A stretch of 64,000 nucleotides of DNA from an uncultured Sterolibacterium sp. (GCA_903930535.1 CAIYYX010000051.1:1-64000), one strand, 5' to 3'; shown: positions 25,264 to 33,936, counted from the first letter of the stretch. Notes: a model not told the origin generated them from the sequence alone. Numbers and translations are program-made.

Positions 25264-26754
25264 ATGTCATTTGGTGATTTGCGCGGCTGGATCGACCATC
25301 TCCGCAAGGAAGGCGAACTGCAGGAGATCAACGCCGAGGTAAACTGGGATTGCGAGCTTGGCACCGTCGCCCGCAAGGCCTTCGGCACGGGCAACGGCCC
25401 GGCGCTGCTGTTCAACAACATCACGGGCTACAATAAAAAGGACGCCCGTTGCAGCCAGGTATTCACCGGCGGCCTGTCGAAATATTCGCGCGTGGCGATG
25501 ATGTTCGGCCTGCCGAAAGACGCCTCCATCACCGAACTCGTCAAGGCCGCGCGCAAGGCCTACTCCGGCCGCATCCCGCCGCGAATCGTCAAGGACGGTC
25601 CGGTCAAGGAGAACATCCTCAAGGGCGACGACATCAACCTGTTCGACTTCCCGATTCCAAAATGGCACAGGGAGGACGGCGGCCGCTACATCAACACCAT
25701 GCAGGGCAACGTCACCATGGACCCGGACACGGGCCGCATGAACGTCGGCATGTACCGCGGCATGATAGGGACCAAAAACACTCTGCCGGTGCTGCTGTGG
25801 CGGGCGCAAAACTGGGGCGGCGACTTCCAGAAGTGGGTCGATCGCGGCGAGGAAATGCCCGTGGCCTGCGTCTACGGCTGGGAGCCCTCCCTGCCCTTCT
25901 GTGCCTCCTCACCCATTCCGCCCGACGTCTCGGAATACGACGTCATGGGGGCGATGCGCGGCGAGCCGGTTGATCTGGTGAAGTGCGAAACCGTGCCGCT
26001 GATGGTCCCGGCTTCTGCCGAAATGGTGGTTGAGGGCTATATCTCCAACGACCCCTCGACCTTCGAGATGGAAGGACCCTTCGGCGAATACACCGGTTAT
26101 TTCGGCGGCGACCAGGGGCCCAAGCACAAGATCCGCATCACGGCCATCACCCACCGCAACAATCCGATATTCCGCGGCACCCTGGAAGGCACGCTGCCCA
26201 AGATGTTGAACGAGAACAGCATCATGAGTTCCGTGCAGCGCGCAGCACTCGCCTGGAACATCCTCGAGCGCTCCGGCGTTCCAGGCATCACCGATGTTCA
26301 TTGCCCGGCCGCCAACAACGGCACGACGTTGATCATCCAGATGCGCCAGCGCTACCGCGGCCAGGCCAAGCAGGCGGCCATGGCGATCTGGGGCTCAAAC
26401 GCCTCGCACCTGCGCTACAAGCATGTCTGGGTGGTGGATGAGGACATCGACATCCATGATTACGCTTCGCTTGATTGGGCATTCGCCTATCGCGTCAATG
26501 CCGCCGAGGACGACATCATTTTCGTGCCGGGTACCTTCGGTTCCGCGCTCGATCCCAGCACGAGGCTGCAGTACCGCGACACGCTGAAATTCGGCACCGG
26601 CAAGTGGGCCCGGGTACTGATCGATGCGACGGTGAACATGGACTTCGAACCGCAGGAGCAGTATGGCGGCGAGCGTTACCCCCCGACCGTGCGCCCCCAC
26701 CAGCAGGATCTGGACATGGTCAATCGGCGCTGGAAGGAATACGGCTTCAAGTAA
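25264..26754 (+). CDS. UbiD family (de)carboxylase 2
   Basis: A 496-residue prenyl-FMN-dependent decarboxylase/carboxylase. The motif MEGPFGEYTGY carries catalytic glutamates at about residues 270 and 275, and the arginine is in NVGMYRG (about R165). It is more similar in layout to UbiD 1 than to UbiD 3. The ATG at 25264 is chosen over an in-frame upstream ATG (25237), because the family N-terminus 'FGDLRGWIDHLRKEGELQEI' starts there. It is a single-gene unit with its own promoter and a strong bidirectional terminator after it. The shared operator with the convergent ligase gene suggests the pair act in one pathway: activation plus (de)carboxylation. Confidence 0.92.
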   Translation: MSFGDLRGWIDHLRKEGELQEINAEVNWDCELGTVARKAFGTGNGPALLFNNITGYNKKDARCSQVFTGGLSKYSRVAMMFGLPKDASITELVKAARKAYSGRIPPRIVKDGPVKENILKGDDINLFDFPIPKWHREDGGRYINTMQGNVTMDPDTGRMNVGMYRGMIGTKNTLPVLLWRAQNWGGDFQKWVDRGEEMPVACVYGWEPSLPFCASSPIPPDVSEYDVMGAMRGEPVDLVKCETVPLMVPASAEMVVEGYISNDPSTFEMEGPFGEYTGYFGGDQGPKHKIRITAITHRNNPIFRGTLEGTLPKMLNENSIMSSVQRAALAWNILERSGVPGITDVHCPAANNGTTLIIQMRQRYRGQAKQAAMAIWGSNASHLRYKHVWVVDEDIDIHDYASLDWAFAYRVNAAEDDIIFVPGTFGSALDPSTRLQYRDTLKFGTGKWARVLIDATVNMDFEPQEQYGGERYPPTVRPHQQDLDMVNRRWKEYGFK

Positions 26755-26772
26755 TAACCGTCTCATCGAGTA

Positions 26773-26804
26773 AAAACAAGGGCCCTGAACAGGGCCCTTG
26801 TTTT
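26773..26804. terminator. bidirectional hairpin terminator between UbiD 2 and the ligase gene
   Basis: A perfect 15-base stem, AAAACAAGGGCCCTG paired with CAGGGCCCTTGTTTT, with the A and T runs acting as the T tract on each strand. It lies between the converging stops at 26754 and 26814. Confidence 0.92.
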
Positions 26805-26813
26805 ATTTAAAGT

Positions 26814-28460
26814 CTAATCCTTCTGTTCATCCCGCAATGCGCGGCGGCTGATTTTCATCAGCGGCGTGCGCGGCAACGAATCCACGAACACGACCCGGTC
26901 CGGCACCTTGTAGCCGCCGATCTTGCTGCGAATCAGTTCGCAGAGTTCTGTCTCCAGCGACTTCTGCGCTACTTGATCGAGCGCCTGATTTTTCAGCACC
27001 ACGAAGGCCCGCGGCACCGTCAAGCCATCCTTCGCATCGACGCCTATCACCGCAGCCTCCAGCACCTCGGGATGGCTGGTGATCACCGCCTCGACCTCGA
27101 TCGGTGAAACCCAAAGCCCTTTCACCTTGAATACGTCATCACCGCGACCGGCGAACCAGAAATAACCATCCTCGTCAAAATAAAGCTGGTCTCCCGTGCG
27201 CGTCCAGGGACCATTGAAGGTGCTCTGGGTCTGCTCAAGCTTGCGCCAGTAAAACAGGCAGCGGGTGACACTTTTCACCCAGACGTCGCCGACCTGGTTC
27301 GGTTCGAGGATTTCCCGCCCCTGGTCATCGGTGAGTTTGATCTCAACGCCGAACACCGGCTTGCCGAGGCTGCCGCGGCGGAACTCCTTCTGCCGATTGG
27401 CGATCCACTCATAAGTGACTTCCGAACTGCCGATGGAGTCCATCAGTTCGATGCCGAATACTTGATGGAAGCGCTCGAAGAGCTCAGGAGCCATTTTTTC
27501 CGAGGCCGCGACGACGAACTCGAGCGAGCCGAAGTCTGGCTTGCTGTCCCTCTTCGAGACTTCGAGAAGCAGCAGCTTGACAAGTGTGGGCACGGTCACG
27601 AGTTTGGTGGGGCGATGCTTCTCGATCCATTTGACGAGCGCTTCTCCGGAAAACTGCTCGCGCGAAAGCAGGCAGGTCGCGCCCCAGTAAAGTGGGATCA
27701 GCAAACCGGGCCAGAGGCCGTGGGTGAAGTATTTCTTCGAGGTGGCAAGAACGATGTCGTCCTGACGGTATTCCCAGAATGCACCGTGGCGCTCCGGCAC
27801 GATAAGGAAATCGTGCGTCAAGTGGATGATGCCCTTTGGCGTGCCGGTGGTACCTCCCGAATAGAACATATAGCAGATGTCGTGGCGGTGGCGCAGCAGA
27901 CCTTTGAAGCTCGCAGTGCCTTTCGCCCTCAGCTCACTCAGTTCGACGATTTCGACGCCCTTCACTATTCCCCGCAGTTGTCCGGCCGAGCCGCGCACCA
28001 TTATCCGGGAAAGCGTCGTCGGCAGTTCTGCCGCGATGCAGAGGAGCTTGGGCAGTTGCTCCTCGTCGATGTAGAGTGTTGCCGCCGCAGTGTCTTCGAG
28101 GAAATACTTCAGGTGGTGATCCTTGTGGGCGTCGGACACCACGACCGGAACCAGTCCTGCACGCACCGCACCAAGCCAAGTGGCGGCATACTCGACGCTG
28201 TCGGTGGCGAAAAACAGCATGCGCGACTCGCGCGCACAGCCCTGTGCTGTCAGTCCACCGGCGAAGCGGCAGGTCTCGGCGAGCAGTTCGCTATAGGAAA
28301 GACGCCTGTCGTCGCAGACGAGTGCCGTCTTCTCGCCGAGCACACCCGACGCCTGGCGGTCCAGCAGCCAGTGGGTCGGATCGATGAACTCAGGGCACTC
28401 CGGCTCTTTCCAGGAGCGCCAGTCTTCCGAATAAAAGAAGGGTAGATCGTCGCTGCTCAT
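26814..28460 (-). CDS. AMP-forming aryl-CoA ligase
   Basis: A 548-residue adenylate-forming ligase with phosphate loop FYSGGTTGTPKGIIHLTHD (about residue 200) and hinge GRGDDVFKVKGLWVSPIEVE. The C-terminal active-site segment is PRTPLMKISRRAL, where the usual Gly before the catalytic Lys is Met. The lysine itself is kept, so activity is still expected. Compared with the other ligases its N-terminus is longer (DLPFFYSEDWRSWKEPECPEFIDP), as in benzoate-CoA-ligase-like proteins of anaerobic degraders. It shares a promoter palindrome with UbiD 2, towards which it is transcribed. Confidence 0.9.
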   Translation of the reverse strand: MSSDDLPFFYSEDWRSWKEPECPEFIDPTHWLLDRQASGVLGEKTALVCDDRRLSYSELLAETCRFAGGLTAQGCARESRMLFFATDSVEYAATWLGAVRAGLVPVVVSDAHKDHHLKYFLEDTAAATLYIDEEQLPKLLCIAAELPTTLSRIMVRGSAGQLRGIVKGVEIVELSELRAKGTASFKGLLRHRHDICYMFYSGGTTGTPKGIIHLTHDFLIVPERHGAFWEYRQDDIVLATSKKYFTHGLWPGLLIPLYWGATCLLSREQFSGEALVKWIEKHRPTKLVTVPTLVKLLLLEVSKRDSKPDFGSLEFVVAASEKMAPELFERFHQVFGIELMDSIGSSEVTYEWIANRQKEFRRGSLGKPVFGVEIKLTDDQGREILEPNQVGDVWVKSVTRCLFYWRKLEQTQSTFNGPWTRTGDQLYFDEDGYFWFAGRGDDVFKVKGLWVSPIEVEAVITSHPEVLEAAVIGVDAKDGLTVPRAFVVLKNQALDQVAQKSLETELCELIRSKIGGYKVPDRVVFVDSLPRTPLMKISRRALRDEQKD

Positions 28461-28489
28461 GTCAGTCTTCCTAAATTAGCGCCTGAGGA

Positions 28490-28519
28490 ACTATACAGAT
28501 GTCTGATTAACGCCGTCAA
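28490..28519 (-). promoter_or_regulatory. promoter and operator of the aryl-CoA ligase gene
   Basis: On the minus strand TTGACG (28519-28514) and TATAGT (28495-28490) are separated by 18 bases. The sequence TACAGATGTCTGAT (plus-strand 28494-28507) sits between and over these boxes and is identical to the site near UbiD 2. Confidence 0.6.
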
Positions 28520-28671
28520 AATTTTACCTGTCCTTATATCCGGCCGCAAGAGCGACAGAGCGACGGCCTCTTGCCGAATGGCGCGAGGCTTCTATGCCAG
28601 AGGCTCGAGTTCAAGTATCCTAAGCCTAGGCCGATATTACTGGCGTGGAAGTCAATAGCCAAAGGATTTAC

Positions 28672-29451
28672 TTGAACGAGCCTACAGAAAAACCCGCTGA
28701 AGAACACCACGGCCGGCAACGAGAAGATGATCCTGCCAAAGAGGAGGCATCCGCTCGGCCACGCTGGTATGCGCGCCTCGTGCAAGGAATCAAGGCCGGG
28801 ATCGTGGTCGTTCTTGATGCCGGGATTCGCTTGCTGGAGCGCCTTAAGCCCCGTGCCGATAGCCAGATGCGGGAAGAGTCACGCGAAGAGCGGGCTGGCA
28901 GCAAACATCCGTCAGAAGCAAAACACTCCGCTGAGCCTAGACACCCGCCCGAGCAGAAAAAGACCGTCGAGCCGGCCTTGCCCTTGCCCATGAGCCGCCT
29001 GCGACGAACCCTAACGGATGTGATGCTGATGCTCATGGTGGCAATTGTCGGCATGGGCTTGGCGTATTTGCTGCTAGCGAAAGTCCTCTCCGAGCAGTCC
29101 AGTAAAATAAGAACCCAGTCGGAGGAAATCAGCGCTTACAGCCAGGAAAATCAGGAGAAGGCAACGCGCATCGCCGAACTCATGAGAGAGCTCGACAAAC
29201 AGCGAGCAAATCTCACGGAAATCGAGAAACGCCTGAGCGAAACTGTCGTGAAGCTGCCCGAGCCCGAGATACGCGCCGCCGAGCTCAAGAATCCGGTGCC
29301 GAAAAGTGCAACGGCCAGGACAGGCCAGCCCTCGCAGTCCAGCACATTCACCTCACCCATCCCGGCCAAGAGCGGCAATTGCGATCTATTGGTCGGCGAG
29401 AAAAGCGCAGAAGAATTAAAGCGCTGCATCGACAACTACAACCGCAAATAG
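28672..29451 (+). CDS. hypothetical membrane-anchored coiled-coil protein
   Basis: About 259 residues, not assigned to a known family. The N-terminal 120 residues are hydrophilic and rich in Glu, Lys and His. One transmembrane helix (VMLMLMVAIVGMGLAYLLLA) is near residues 120-140. It is followed by a heptad-like coiled coil (about 145-200) with many Glu, Gln and Lys. A Ser/Thr/Pro-rich linker and a short C-terminal segment with two cysteines (NCDLLVGEKSAEELKRC) complete it. A TTG at 28672 with AAAGGA five bases upstream is chosen; GTG at 28645 is an alternative start. It faces msrA convergently, five bases apart. The two C-terminal cysteines could form a periplasmic disulfide. Confidence 0.65.
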   Translation: MNEPTEKPAEEHHGRQREDDPAKEEASARPRWYARLVQGIKAGIVVVLDAGIRLLERLKPRADSQMREESREERAGSKHPSEAKHSAEPRHPPEQKKTVEPALPLPMSRLRRTLTDVMLMLMVAIVGMGLAYLLLAKVLSEQSSKIRTQSEEISAYSQENQEKATRIAELMRELDKQRANLTEIEKRLSETVVKLPEPEIRAAELKNPVPKSATARTGQPSQSSTFTSPIPAKSGNCDLLVGEKSAEELKRCIDNYNRK

Positions 29452-29456
29452 CAGAA

Positions 29457-30149
29457 TCAGTCAGGCGTTTCTCTCCTATAGAGTGAGGGAAATTGCGCCT
29501 TGAGCCCCGCCAGCTTGGGCAGGTCATTCATGACGATATACATCTCGTCGGGATGCCGCGCCACATAATTCTGATGATAGGCTTCGGCGGGATAGAAGGC
29601 CTGCAGAGGCGCCAGTTTTGTCACGATGCGCCCGGCAAAGACCTTGGCGCGGCCCAACTGCTCGATATAGGCATTCGCGACCCGTTTTTGTCCGTCATTC
29701 GCGTAGAAAATCTCAGAACGGTATTGCGTCCCGGTATCGGGCCCCTGCCGATTGAGTTGGGTCGGATCGTGCGCGACAGAAAAGAATACCTTCAACAACT
29801 GCCCGTAAGAGACCTTGGAGGGATCAAAAACAATCTTGACGGATTCCGCATGGCCGGTTTTCCCTGAACTCACCGCTGCGTATTGAGCGTTTCCGGCAGC
29901 GCCTCCGGAGTAGCCGGAGATCGCCGAACCCACCCCCCTGACGTGCAGGAAGACGGCCTGGATGCCCCAAAAACAGCCTCCGGCAAAAACCGCTGTCTGC
30001 TCGCCAGAAACTTTCATAAGAGGCTCGTCGGCGACAGGATCGGGGAGCATGCGGCCCTCTGCCAGACAGCATCCGGAGCAGAAAATAAAGAGTGCTAGAG
30101 CGAGCGGATAGAAGGAGTTTTTGGCTGCCGTGCAGCCAGACATCGTCAT
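29457..30149 (-). CDS. msrA: peptide methionine sulfoxide reductase MsrA, exported
   Basis: A 230-residue MsrA, which reduces methionine-S-sulfoxide in proteins. The catalytic motif is AGGCFWGIQAVF, with the nucleophilic Cys near residue 57. It is followed by VGSAISGYSGG and the conserved GHAESVKIVFDPSKVSY segment. An N-terminal hydrophobic stretch (FYPLALALFIFCSGCCLAEG) indicates export, so the enzyme likely repairs envelope proteins. Cys residues at the end of that stretch could be a lipobox, though it is not canonical. The start overlaps the stop of the small lipoprotein gene upstream (ATGA), so the two are co-transcribed. Confidence 0.93.
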   Translation of the reverse strand: MTMSGCTAAKNSFYPLALALFIFCSGCCLAEGRMLPDPVADEPLMKVSGEQTAVFAGGCFWGIQAVFLHVRGVGSAISGYSGGAAGNAQYAAVSSGKTGHAESVKIVFDPSKVSYGQLLKVFFSVAHDPTQLNRQGPDTGTQYRSEIFYANDGQKRVANAYIEQLGRAKVFAGRIVTKLAPLQAFYPAEAYHQNYVARHPDEMYIVMNDLPKLAGLKAQFPSLYRRETPD

Positions 30150-30331
30150 TTCTTGGAATTGCCCCCGGGCGTGACAGCCTTGACGCCGGCAACAGCGACA
30201 TCAACCGTCGTTTCCACTACCGTCGCCGCCACACTCACGGCGGCATCAGCAACGGCCACCACCGCACAACCGCTCAGCAATGAGCCGAGAATCAGCACGA
30301 CCATAGTGATTCTCAACTTGCAAAAACCCAT
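30146..30331 (-). CDS. small Val/Ala-rich lipoprotein
   Basis: A 61-residue predicted lipoprotein: a short basic N-terminus, hydrophobic core ITMVVLILGS and lipobox LLSGC, cleaved before the cysteine near residue 22. The mature part is dominated by Val, Ala and Thr and ends in a basic tail. Similar tiny proteins with repeated V-A-D-A-A-V patterns are common in Rhodocyclales, without known function. Its stop overlaps the msrA start. An envelope location next to exported MsrA suggests an envelope-related role, but no activity can be inferred. Confidence 0.7.
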   Translation of the reverse strand: MGFCKLRITMVVLILGSLLSGCAVVAVADAAVSVAATVVETTVDVAVAGVKAVTPGGNSKK

Positions 30332-30371
30332 GTCAGCTCCAGTGCCCGGCGCGAGAGCAGAATTATTGCGA

Positions 30372-30629
30372 TTAAGCCGTGGTATTCACGCGGGTGCCGG
30401 TCATTTGACCCTGGGTATTCACAACGGGCTTCTTGGGCGACGGCTCTTCGGCCTGTTGTGCCTGCTGGGCTTGCTGATTTTGCGCTTGCTGTGCGCGTTG
30501 CGCTTGCTGTGCCTGCTGGGTTTGCTGTGCCTGTTGAGCTTGCTGCGCCTGCTGGGTCTGGTCAGCCTGCGGACGTTGGCTCTGCGGATTGGAGGATACG
30601 GTACTGGAGGTTACTGAATTGATCGCCAT
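30372..30629 (-). CDS. small Gln/Ala-repeat protein
   Basis: An 85-residue, low-complexity hydrophilic protein. The central 45 residues are almost only Gln and Ala in three-residue units (QQA, TQQ), flanked by a Ser/Asn-rich start (MAINSVTSSTVSS) and a Lys/Pro tail (PSPKKPVVNTQGQ). A strong GAAAGGAG site precedes the ATG at 30629; a longer frame to 30668 has no ribosome site. The clear ribosome site and defined ends argue that it is expressed. No enzyme domain is visible. It may be a disordered, aggregation-prone or surface-associated protein. Confidence 0.6.
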   Translation of the reverse strand: MAINSVTSSTVSSNPQSQRPQADQTQQAQQAQQAQQTQQAQQAQRAQQAQNQQAQQAQQAEEPSPKKPVVNTQGQMTGTRVNTTA

Positions 30630-30780
30630 TTTTCTACTCCTTTCAAGCAACAGAGTACATTTATACACCCTCTTCCCCGCTTCTTCAAGACAGGAGCCTG
30701 ACTCTGCTATCCTTCATGAGGAACACGGTGAAAATTGAGCCCCGCAAAAGAATTGGACATGCATTGGAAGAATTGTACTC

Positions 30781-31989
30781 ATGAAGGATACCCTCGCTCC
30801 ACTGCTGGCAACCCTTGCCATCCAGGTGATGACCACACTTTCAATGCTGACGGTACCTGTGCTGGCAACCACCGCAGCGGCCGATGTCGGCATATCTGCG
30901 ACATACGTGGGCGTGTTCGTCGCAATTCTCTCTTTTGCGGCAATGATCTCCTGTGTCGTCGGCAGTACGCTCGTTCTTCGCTTCGGCGCCATCCGCGTCA
31001 GCCAAGCCGGACTGCTGCTTTGTGCCATCGGCCTGGTCACCACCATGCTGGCCGCGCCAACGGCGCTGGTCATCGGGGCGATACTGATAGGCTTAGGCGG
31101 TGGTCCGATCACCCCGGCCAGTTCGCATATCCTGGCGAAGAGCACACCAGCTCATCTCATCGGGCTGGTATTCTCGCTCAAGCAGACCGGCGTGCCACTT
31201 GGCGGTGCGCTGGCCGGAGTGCTGGTGCCGCCGCTGGTGGTGGCAGCAAGCTGGCAGGCTGCACTCATCACAGTGGCTCTGATCTGCCTCGCCGTGGCAG
31301 CGCTGTCGCAGCCGGTGCGATTCACCCTCGATGCCGATCGCGAACCACGCCGGCGCATGAGCTTCGATGCTGCCGTCGCCCCGCTCAAGCTGGTTTTTGG
31401 CACTGCCCAGATCAGAGCGCTGGCCGTAGCCTCGCTGTTCTATGCCGCAATGCAGGGTTGCCTGACGAGCTATCTGGTCACCTACCTGGTGAGCGACCTC
31501 GGCCAGTCTCTGGTGCAGGCAGGCATCATGCTGGCTGTAGCACAAGCCGGCGGCATCGTCGGGCGAATCTGCTGGGGCACCATGGCTGATCGCTGGATCG
31601 CTTCGAACCGTGCGTTCGGGCTTCTCGGTTTGTTGATGACCATGGGTGCAGCCATCACCGCGACATTCTCGGCGGCCTGGTCAAGCCCGGCCTTGCTGGC
31701 TGCATGCTCCTTGTTCGGAGCCTCTGCACTGGGCTGGAATGGCGTGCATCTGGCGCAGGTGGCGCGCCTGGCGCCGCCTGGCAAGGCCGCCCTGGCAACG
31801 GGGGGCTCGGTATTTTTCTTCTTCTTCGGCGTGGTTGCAGGCCCACCGCTGTTTGGCGCGATTGTCGGCGCAGGATTTGGCTATCCCGCGGCATTTCTGG
31901 TGATTGCCCTGCCGACGCTGATCATAGGGCTGCGCTTCACCTTCGCGTCAAGCTCCCATGCACCAGCACCGAGTCCTGATCGCGCTTAG
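30781..31989 (+). CDS. major facilitator superfamily transporter
   Basis: A 402-residue membrane protein with about 12 hydrophobic segments in two halves. The MFS motif-A-like loop between helices 2 and 3 is degenerate. Text such as SLKQTGVPLGGALAGVLVPPLV (helix 5) and GRICWGTMADRW in the second half resembles CynX/NimT-type and organic-acid carriers. A GGAAG precedes the ATG. It stands alone between divergent and unrelated genes. The substrate is unknown; an organic anion is plausible in this organism. Confidence 0.85.
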   Translation: MKDTLAPLLATLAIQVMTTLSMLTVPVLATTAAADVGISATYVGVFVAILSFAAMISCVVGSTLVLRFGAIRVSQAGLLLCAIGLVTTMLAAPTALVIGAILIGLGGGPITPASSHILAKSTPAHLIGLVFSLKQTGVPLGGALAGVLVPPLVVAASWQAALITVALICLAVAALSQPVRFTLDADREPRRRMSFDAAVAPLKLVFGTAQIRALAVASLFYAAMQGCLTSYLVTYLVSDLGQSLVQAGIMLAVAQAGGIVGRICWGTMADRWIASNRAFGLLGLLMTMGAAITATFSAAWSSPALLAACSLFGASALGWNGVHLAQVARLAPPGKAALATGGSVFFFFFGVVAGPPLFGAIVGAGFGYPAAFLVIALPTLIIGLRFTFASSSHAPAPSPDRA

Positions 31990-32100
31990 GACGGTTAGCG
32001 CCAGCACAGTATGTCATTGCCATTATTATTTACCCGGGCTACAATGCTTTCGTCATTTATTTCGGCAGATTGACTCCTAACCATCTCATGGGGCGCCAAA

Positions 32101-32478
32101 ATGGAAACTGACTTTGATTTTCATGAATGGGCATGCTTGGCAAAGACCGACCCCGAAGCCTTCGAGCAACTCCGGGCGAAATGTATCGATCAATTCATAT
32201 GCGCGTCAGGCAAGCACAAGAGAAGACTGGAAGGCCTGCAATTCAAGATAGACGCCAAACGAAAGCTCTCGCATACGGCAGATAAAGCTCTTGTCGTCAT
32301 TTCCCAAATGATGGTCAAATCTCTGAACGAACTGGGCGACGAGCTTAAAAGTCTGAGCCATGACGCAAAGAATCCGTCTGTCATCAGACATGTCTACACT
32401 GCTGTCGAATCGCCCTCCTGCAAAGTATTACCCCTATTGCCCCGACACGATAGATCCCCCGACAGGGTTCGACTCTGA
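32101..32478 (+). CDS. DUF3135 family protein
   Basis: A 125-residue cytoplasmic protein. Its first 85 residues match DUF3135: FDFHEWACLAKTDPEAFEQLRAKCID near residues 4-29, then a basic region KHKRRLEGLQFKIDAKR, then a helical segment with Leu spacing. Family members are usually near 100 residues, and the last 30 residues here have no clear relatives. Function is not known. It is flanked by an MFS gene and a hydrolase gene, with no operon link to either. Confidence 0.7.
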   Translation: METDFDFHEWACLAKTDPEAFEQLRAKCIDQFICASGKHKRRLEGLQFKIDAKRKLSHTADKALVVISQMMVKSLNELGDELKSLSHDAKNPSVIRHVYTAVESPSCKVLPLLPRHDRSPDRVRL

Positions 32479-32613
32479 GCGCTGCCAATGCCACAGCCTC
32501 GAAGTTGGATTTGACAGCAACTTGTGTGGCCAATTCTGGGTTAGAGTTCCTTTCTTTGGGTGCTATCCTTAGCATCTGCTGGCCAGAGATGGCTTATTCA
32601 GGAAGGGAATTCG

Positions 32614-33822
32614 ATGAAAATCTCAAAGAATCTTGATCTACTCGTGCTCGTCGGGCTTGCCCTGTTCAACAGCGTTGCTTTTTCGCAAGTTCCTGAAAGA
32701 ACGATTGAGGAAATCAAGGTCGAAGCGCAAGCCCGCGCTGAGCGTGGCGCCTATCCCTTGGGTGGACTGGATCCCAGTGATGTCCGCGAAGCCCTCTCGC
32801 TGATCAAGACGCGCGACCGCGACGAATGGGCAAAAGGCTGGGGTACAGTCGCCGGCCGCTATATGGCTGCTGCAGAAAACGCCAAGACGCCTGCGGAAGC
32901 GAGTGCCGCCTATAAACGCGCCTGGCGACTTTATTATTTCGCACAGTGGCCTGTTCCTGCGTCGGCTGGCAAGAAGGAGGCATATGCAAAAGGCATCGAT
33001 GCCTACCTGAAATATGCAAAGGCTTTTGACCCTCCCCTGGAGGTCGTCAATATTCCTTTTGAAGGGACGAAAATCGTTGGCTATCTGCGCCTGCCCAAAG
33101 CCGGCAAGCAACCTGTGCCACTGGCGCTTGCCATCAGTGGTCTGGATAGCCGCAAGGAAACCGTCGCTGAAACCTATGAGGCTCTGCTTAAACACAACAT
33201 CGCCTTCTTCGCGGTGGATAGCCCAGGCACCGGCCAGGCTCCGCTAAAGGTGAGCCCCACCGCAGAGCGGATGTTTAGCGCAATCCTGGACTATCTTGAA
33301 AAAAGACCGGAAATCGACAAGACGAGAATATTCACCCATGGCGTCAGTTTCGGCGGCTATTGGGCTGCCAAGATAGCCATCACTGAACAAAAGCGTCTCC
33401 TGGGTGCGGTGGTGCAATCGCCGCCGGTCGATGTCTTTTTTACGGAAAAATTCTTGCGTGAAGGGACTCTTGGCAACCGCGAATATCTTTTCGACCTCGC
33501 CCCCGCTTTCATGAACGTCATCGAGGGAGCGAATTCGATTGATGACTTGGCCCGCCTGCTGCCGGAGATGTCACTGGCCAAACTCAGTCTGCTGAACAAG
33601 CCCTCGGCCCCCACGCTGATTGTCGGAGGGGCGAAAGATACCCAGGTTCCCATGTCCGACCTTGACCTTCTCTTGCGCAGCGGCAATACGCCCAAGGAGG
33701 CCTGGATCAATCCCATAGGGGGGCATCTTGGCCGCGAAGCCCGCGGTTGGACGGATCCGGTCATATTTTCAAAAGTCATACTGCCCTGGGAACTCCGCCT
33801 GGTCCAGCAATCCTATAAGTAA
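32614..33822 (+). CDS. exported alpha/beta hydrolase (FrsA/pseudooxynicotine hydrolase-like)
   Basis: A 402-residue hydrolase. An N-terminal hydrophobic stretch (LDLLVLVGLALFNSVAFS) looks like a signal peptide. A helical domain (about 30-135) precedes the alpha/beta domain. The nucleophile elbow is HGVSFGGYW with Ser near residue 249, the acid is in GGAKDTQVP, and the histidine is in IGGHLGREARG. This layout is seen in FrsA-like esterases and 2,6-dihydropseudooxynicotine hydrolase, which cleave esters or C-C bonds. GGAAGG supports the ATG at 32614. It stands alone, with a hairpin after it. Confidence 0.85.
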   Translation: MKISKNLDLLVLVGLALFNSVAFSQVPERTIEEIKVEAQARAERGAYPLGGLDPSDVREALSLIKTRDRDEWAKGWGTVAGRYMAAAENAKTPAEASAAYKRAWRLYYFAQWPVPASAGKKEAYAKGIDAYLKYAKAFDPPLEVVNIPFEGTKIVGYLRLPKAGKQPVPLALAISGLDSRKETVAETYEALLKHNIAFFAVDSPGTGQAPLKVSPTAERMFSAILDYLEKRPEIDKTRIFTHGVSFGGYWAAKIAITEQKRLLGAVVQSPPVDVFFTEKFLREGTLGNREYLFDLAPAFMNVIEGANSIDDLARLLPEMSLAKLSLLNKPSAPTLIVGGAKDTQVPMSDLDLLLRSGNTPKEAWINPIGGHLGREARGWTDPVIFSKVILPWELRLVQQSYK

Positions 33823-33868
33823 GTAGAAAAGCTTCCGTGGCAGGGAAAAGCGCCAGTACCTCACAGGC

Positions 33869-33909
33869 ACAAGTGCCCGTAGTTCTCTTCGACAACTACG
33901 GGCACTTGT
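33869..33909. terminator. hairpin between converging hydrolase and MetE-like genes
   Basis: A perfect 16-base stem, ACAAGTGCCCGTAGTT paired with AACTACGGGCACTTGT, with a nine-base loop. It lies between the stops at 33822 and 33937. There is no long T run, so it may be a bidirectional terminator or an RNA-stabilising structure. Confidence 0.7.
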
Positions 33910-33936
33910 CAAATTGACCTGGCGCTGAACCGTCTA

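Noticed and set aside
30153-30617. Plus-strand frame with a Leu-rich repeat-like sequence (LLCLLGLL) at the Gln/Ala protein
   Set aside because: This is the reverse reading of the CAG/GCA-type repeats. The minus frame has the ribosome site and plausible ends.
30372-30629. CRISPR-like array suspected from short periodic repeats
   Set aside because: The period is three codons inside a reading frame, without unique spacers or cas genes.
32386-32396. Another copy of the catabolic operator (CAGACATGTCT) near the end of the DUF3135 gene
   Set aside because: It lies inside a coding region with no promoter context and has a different centre.
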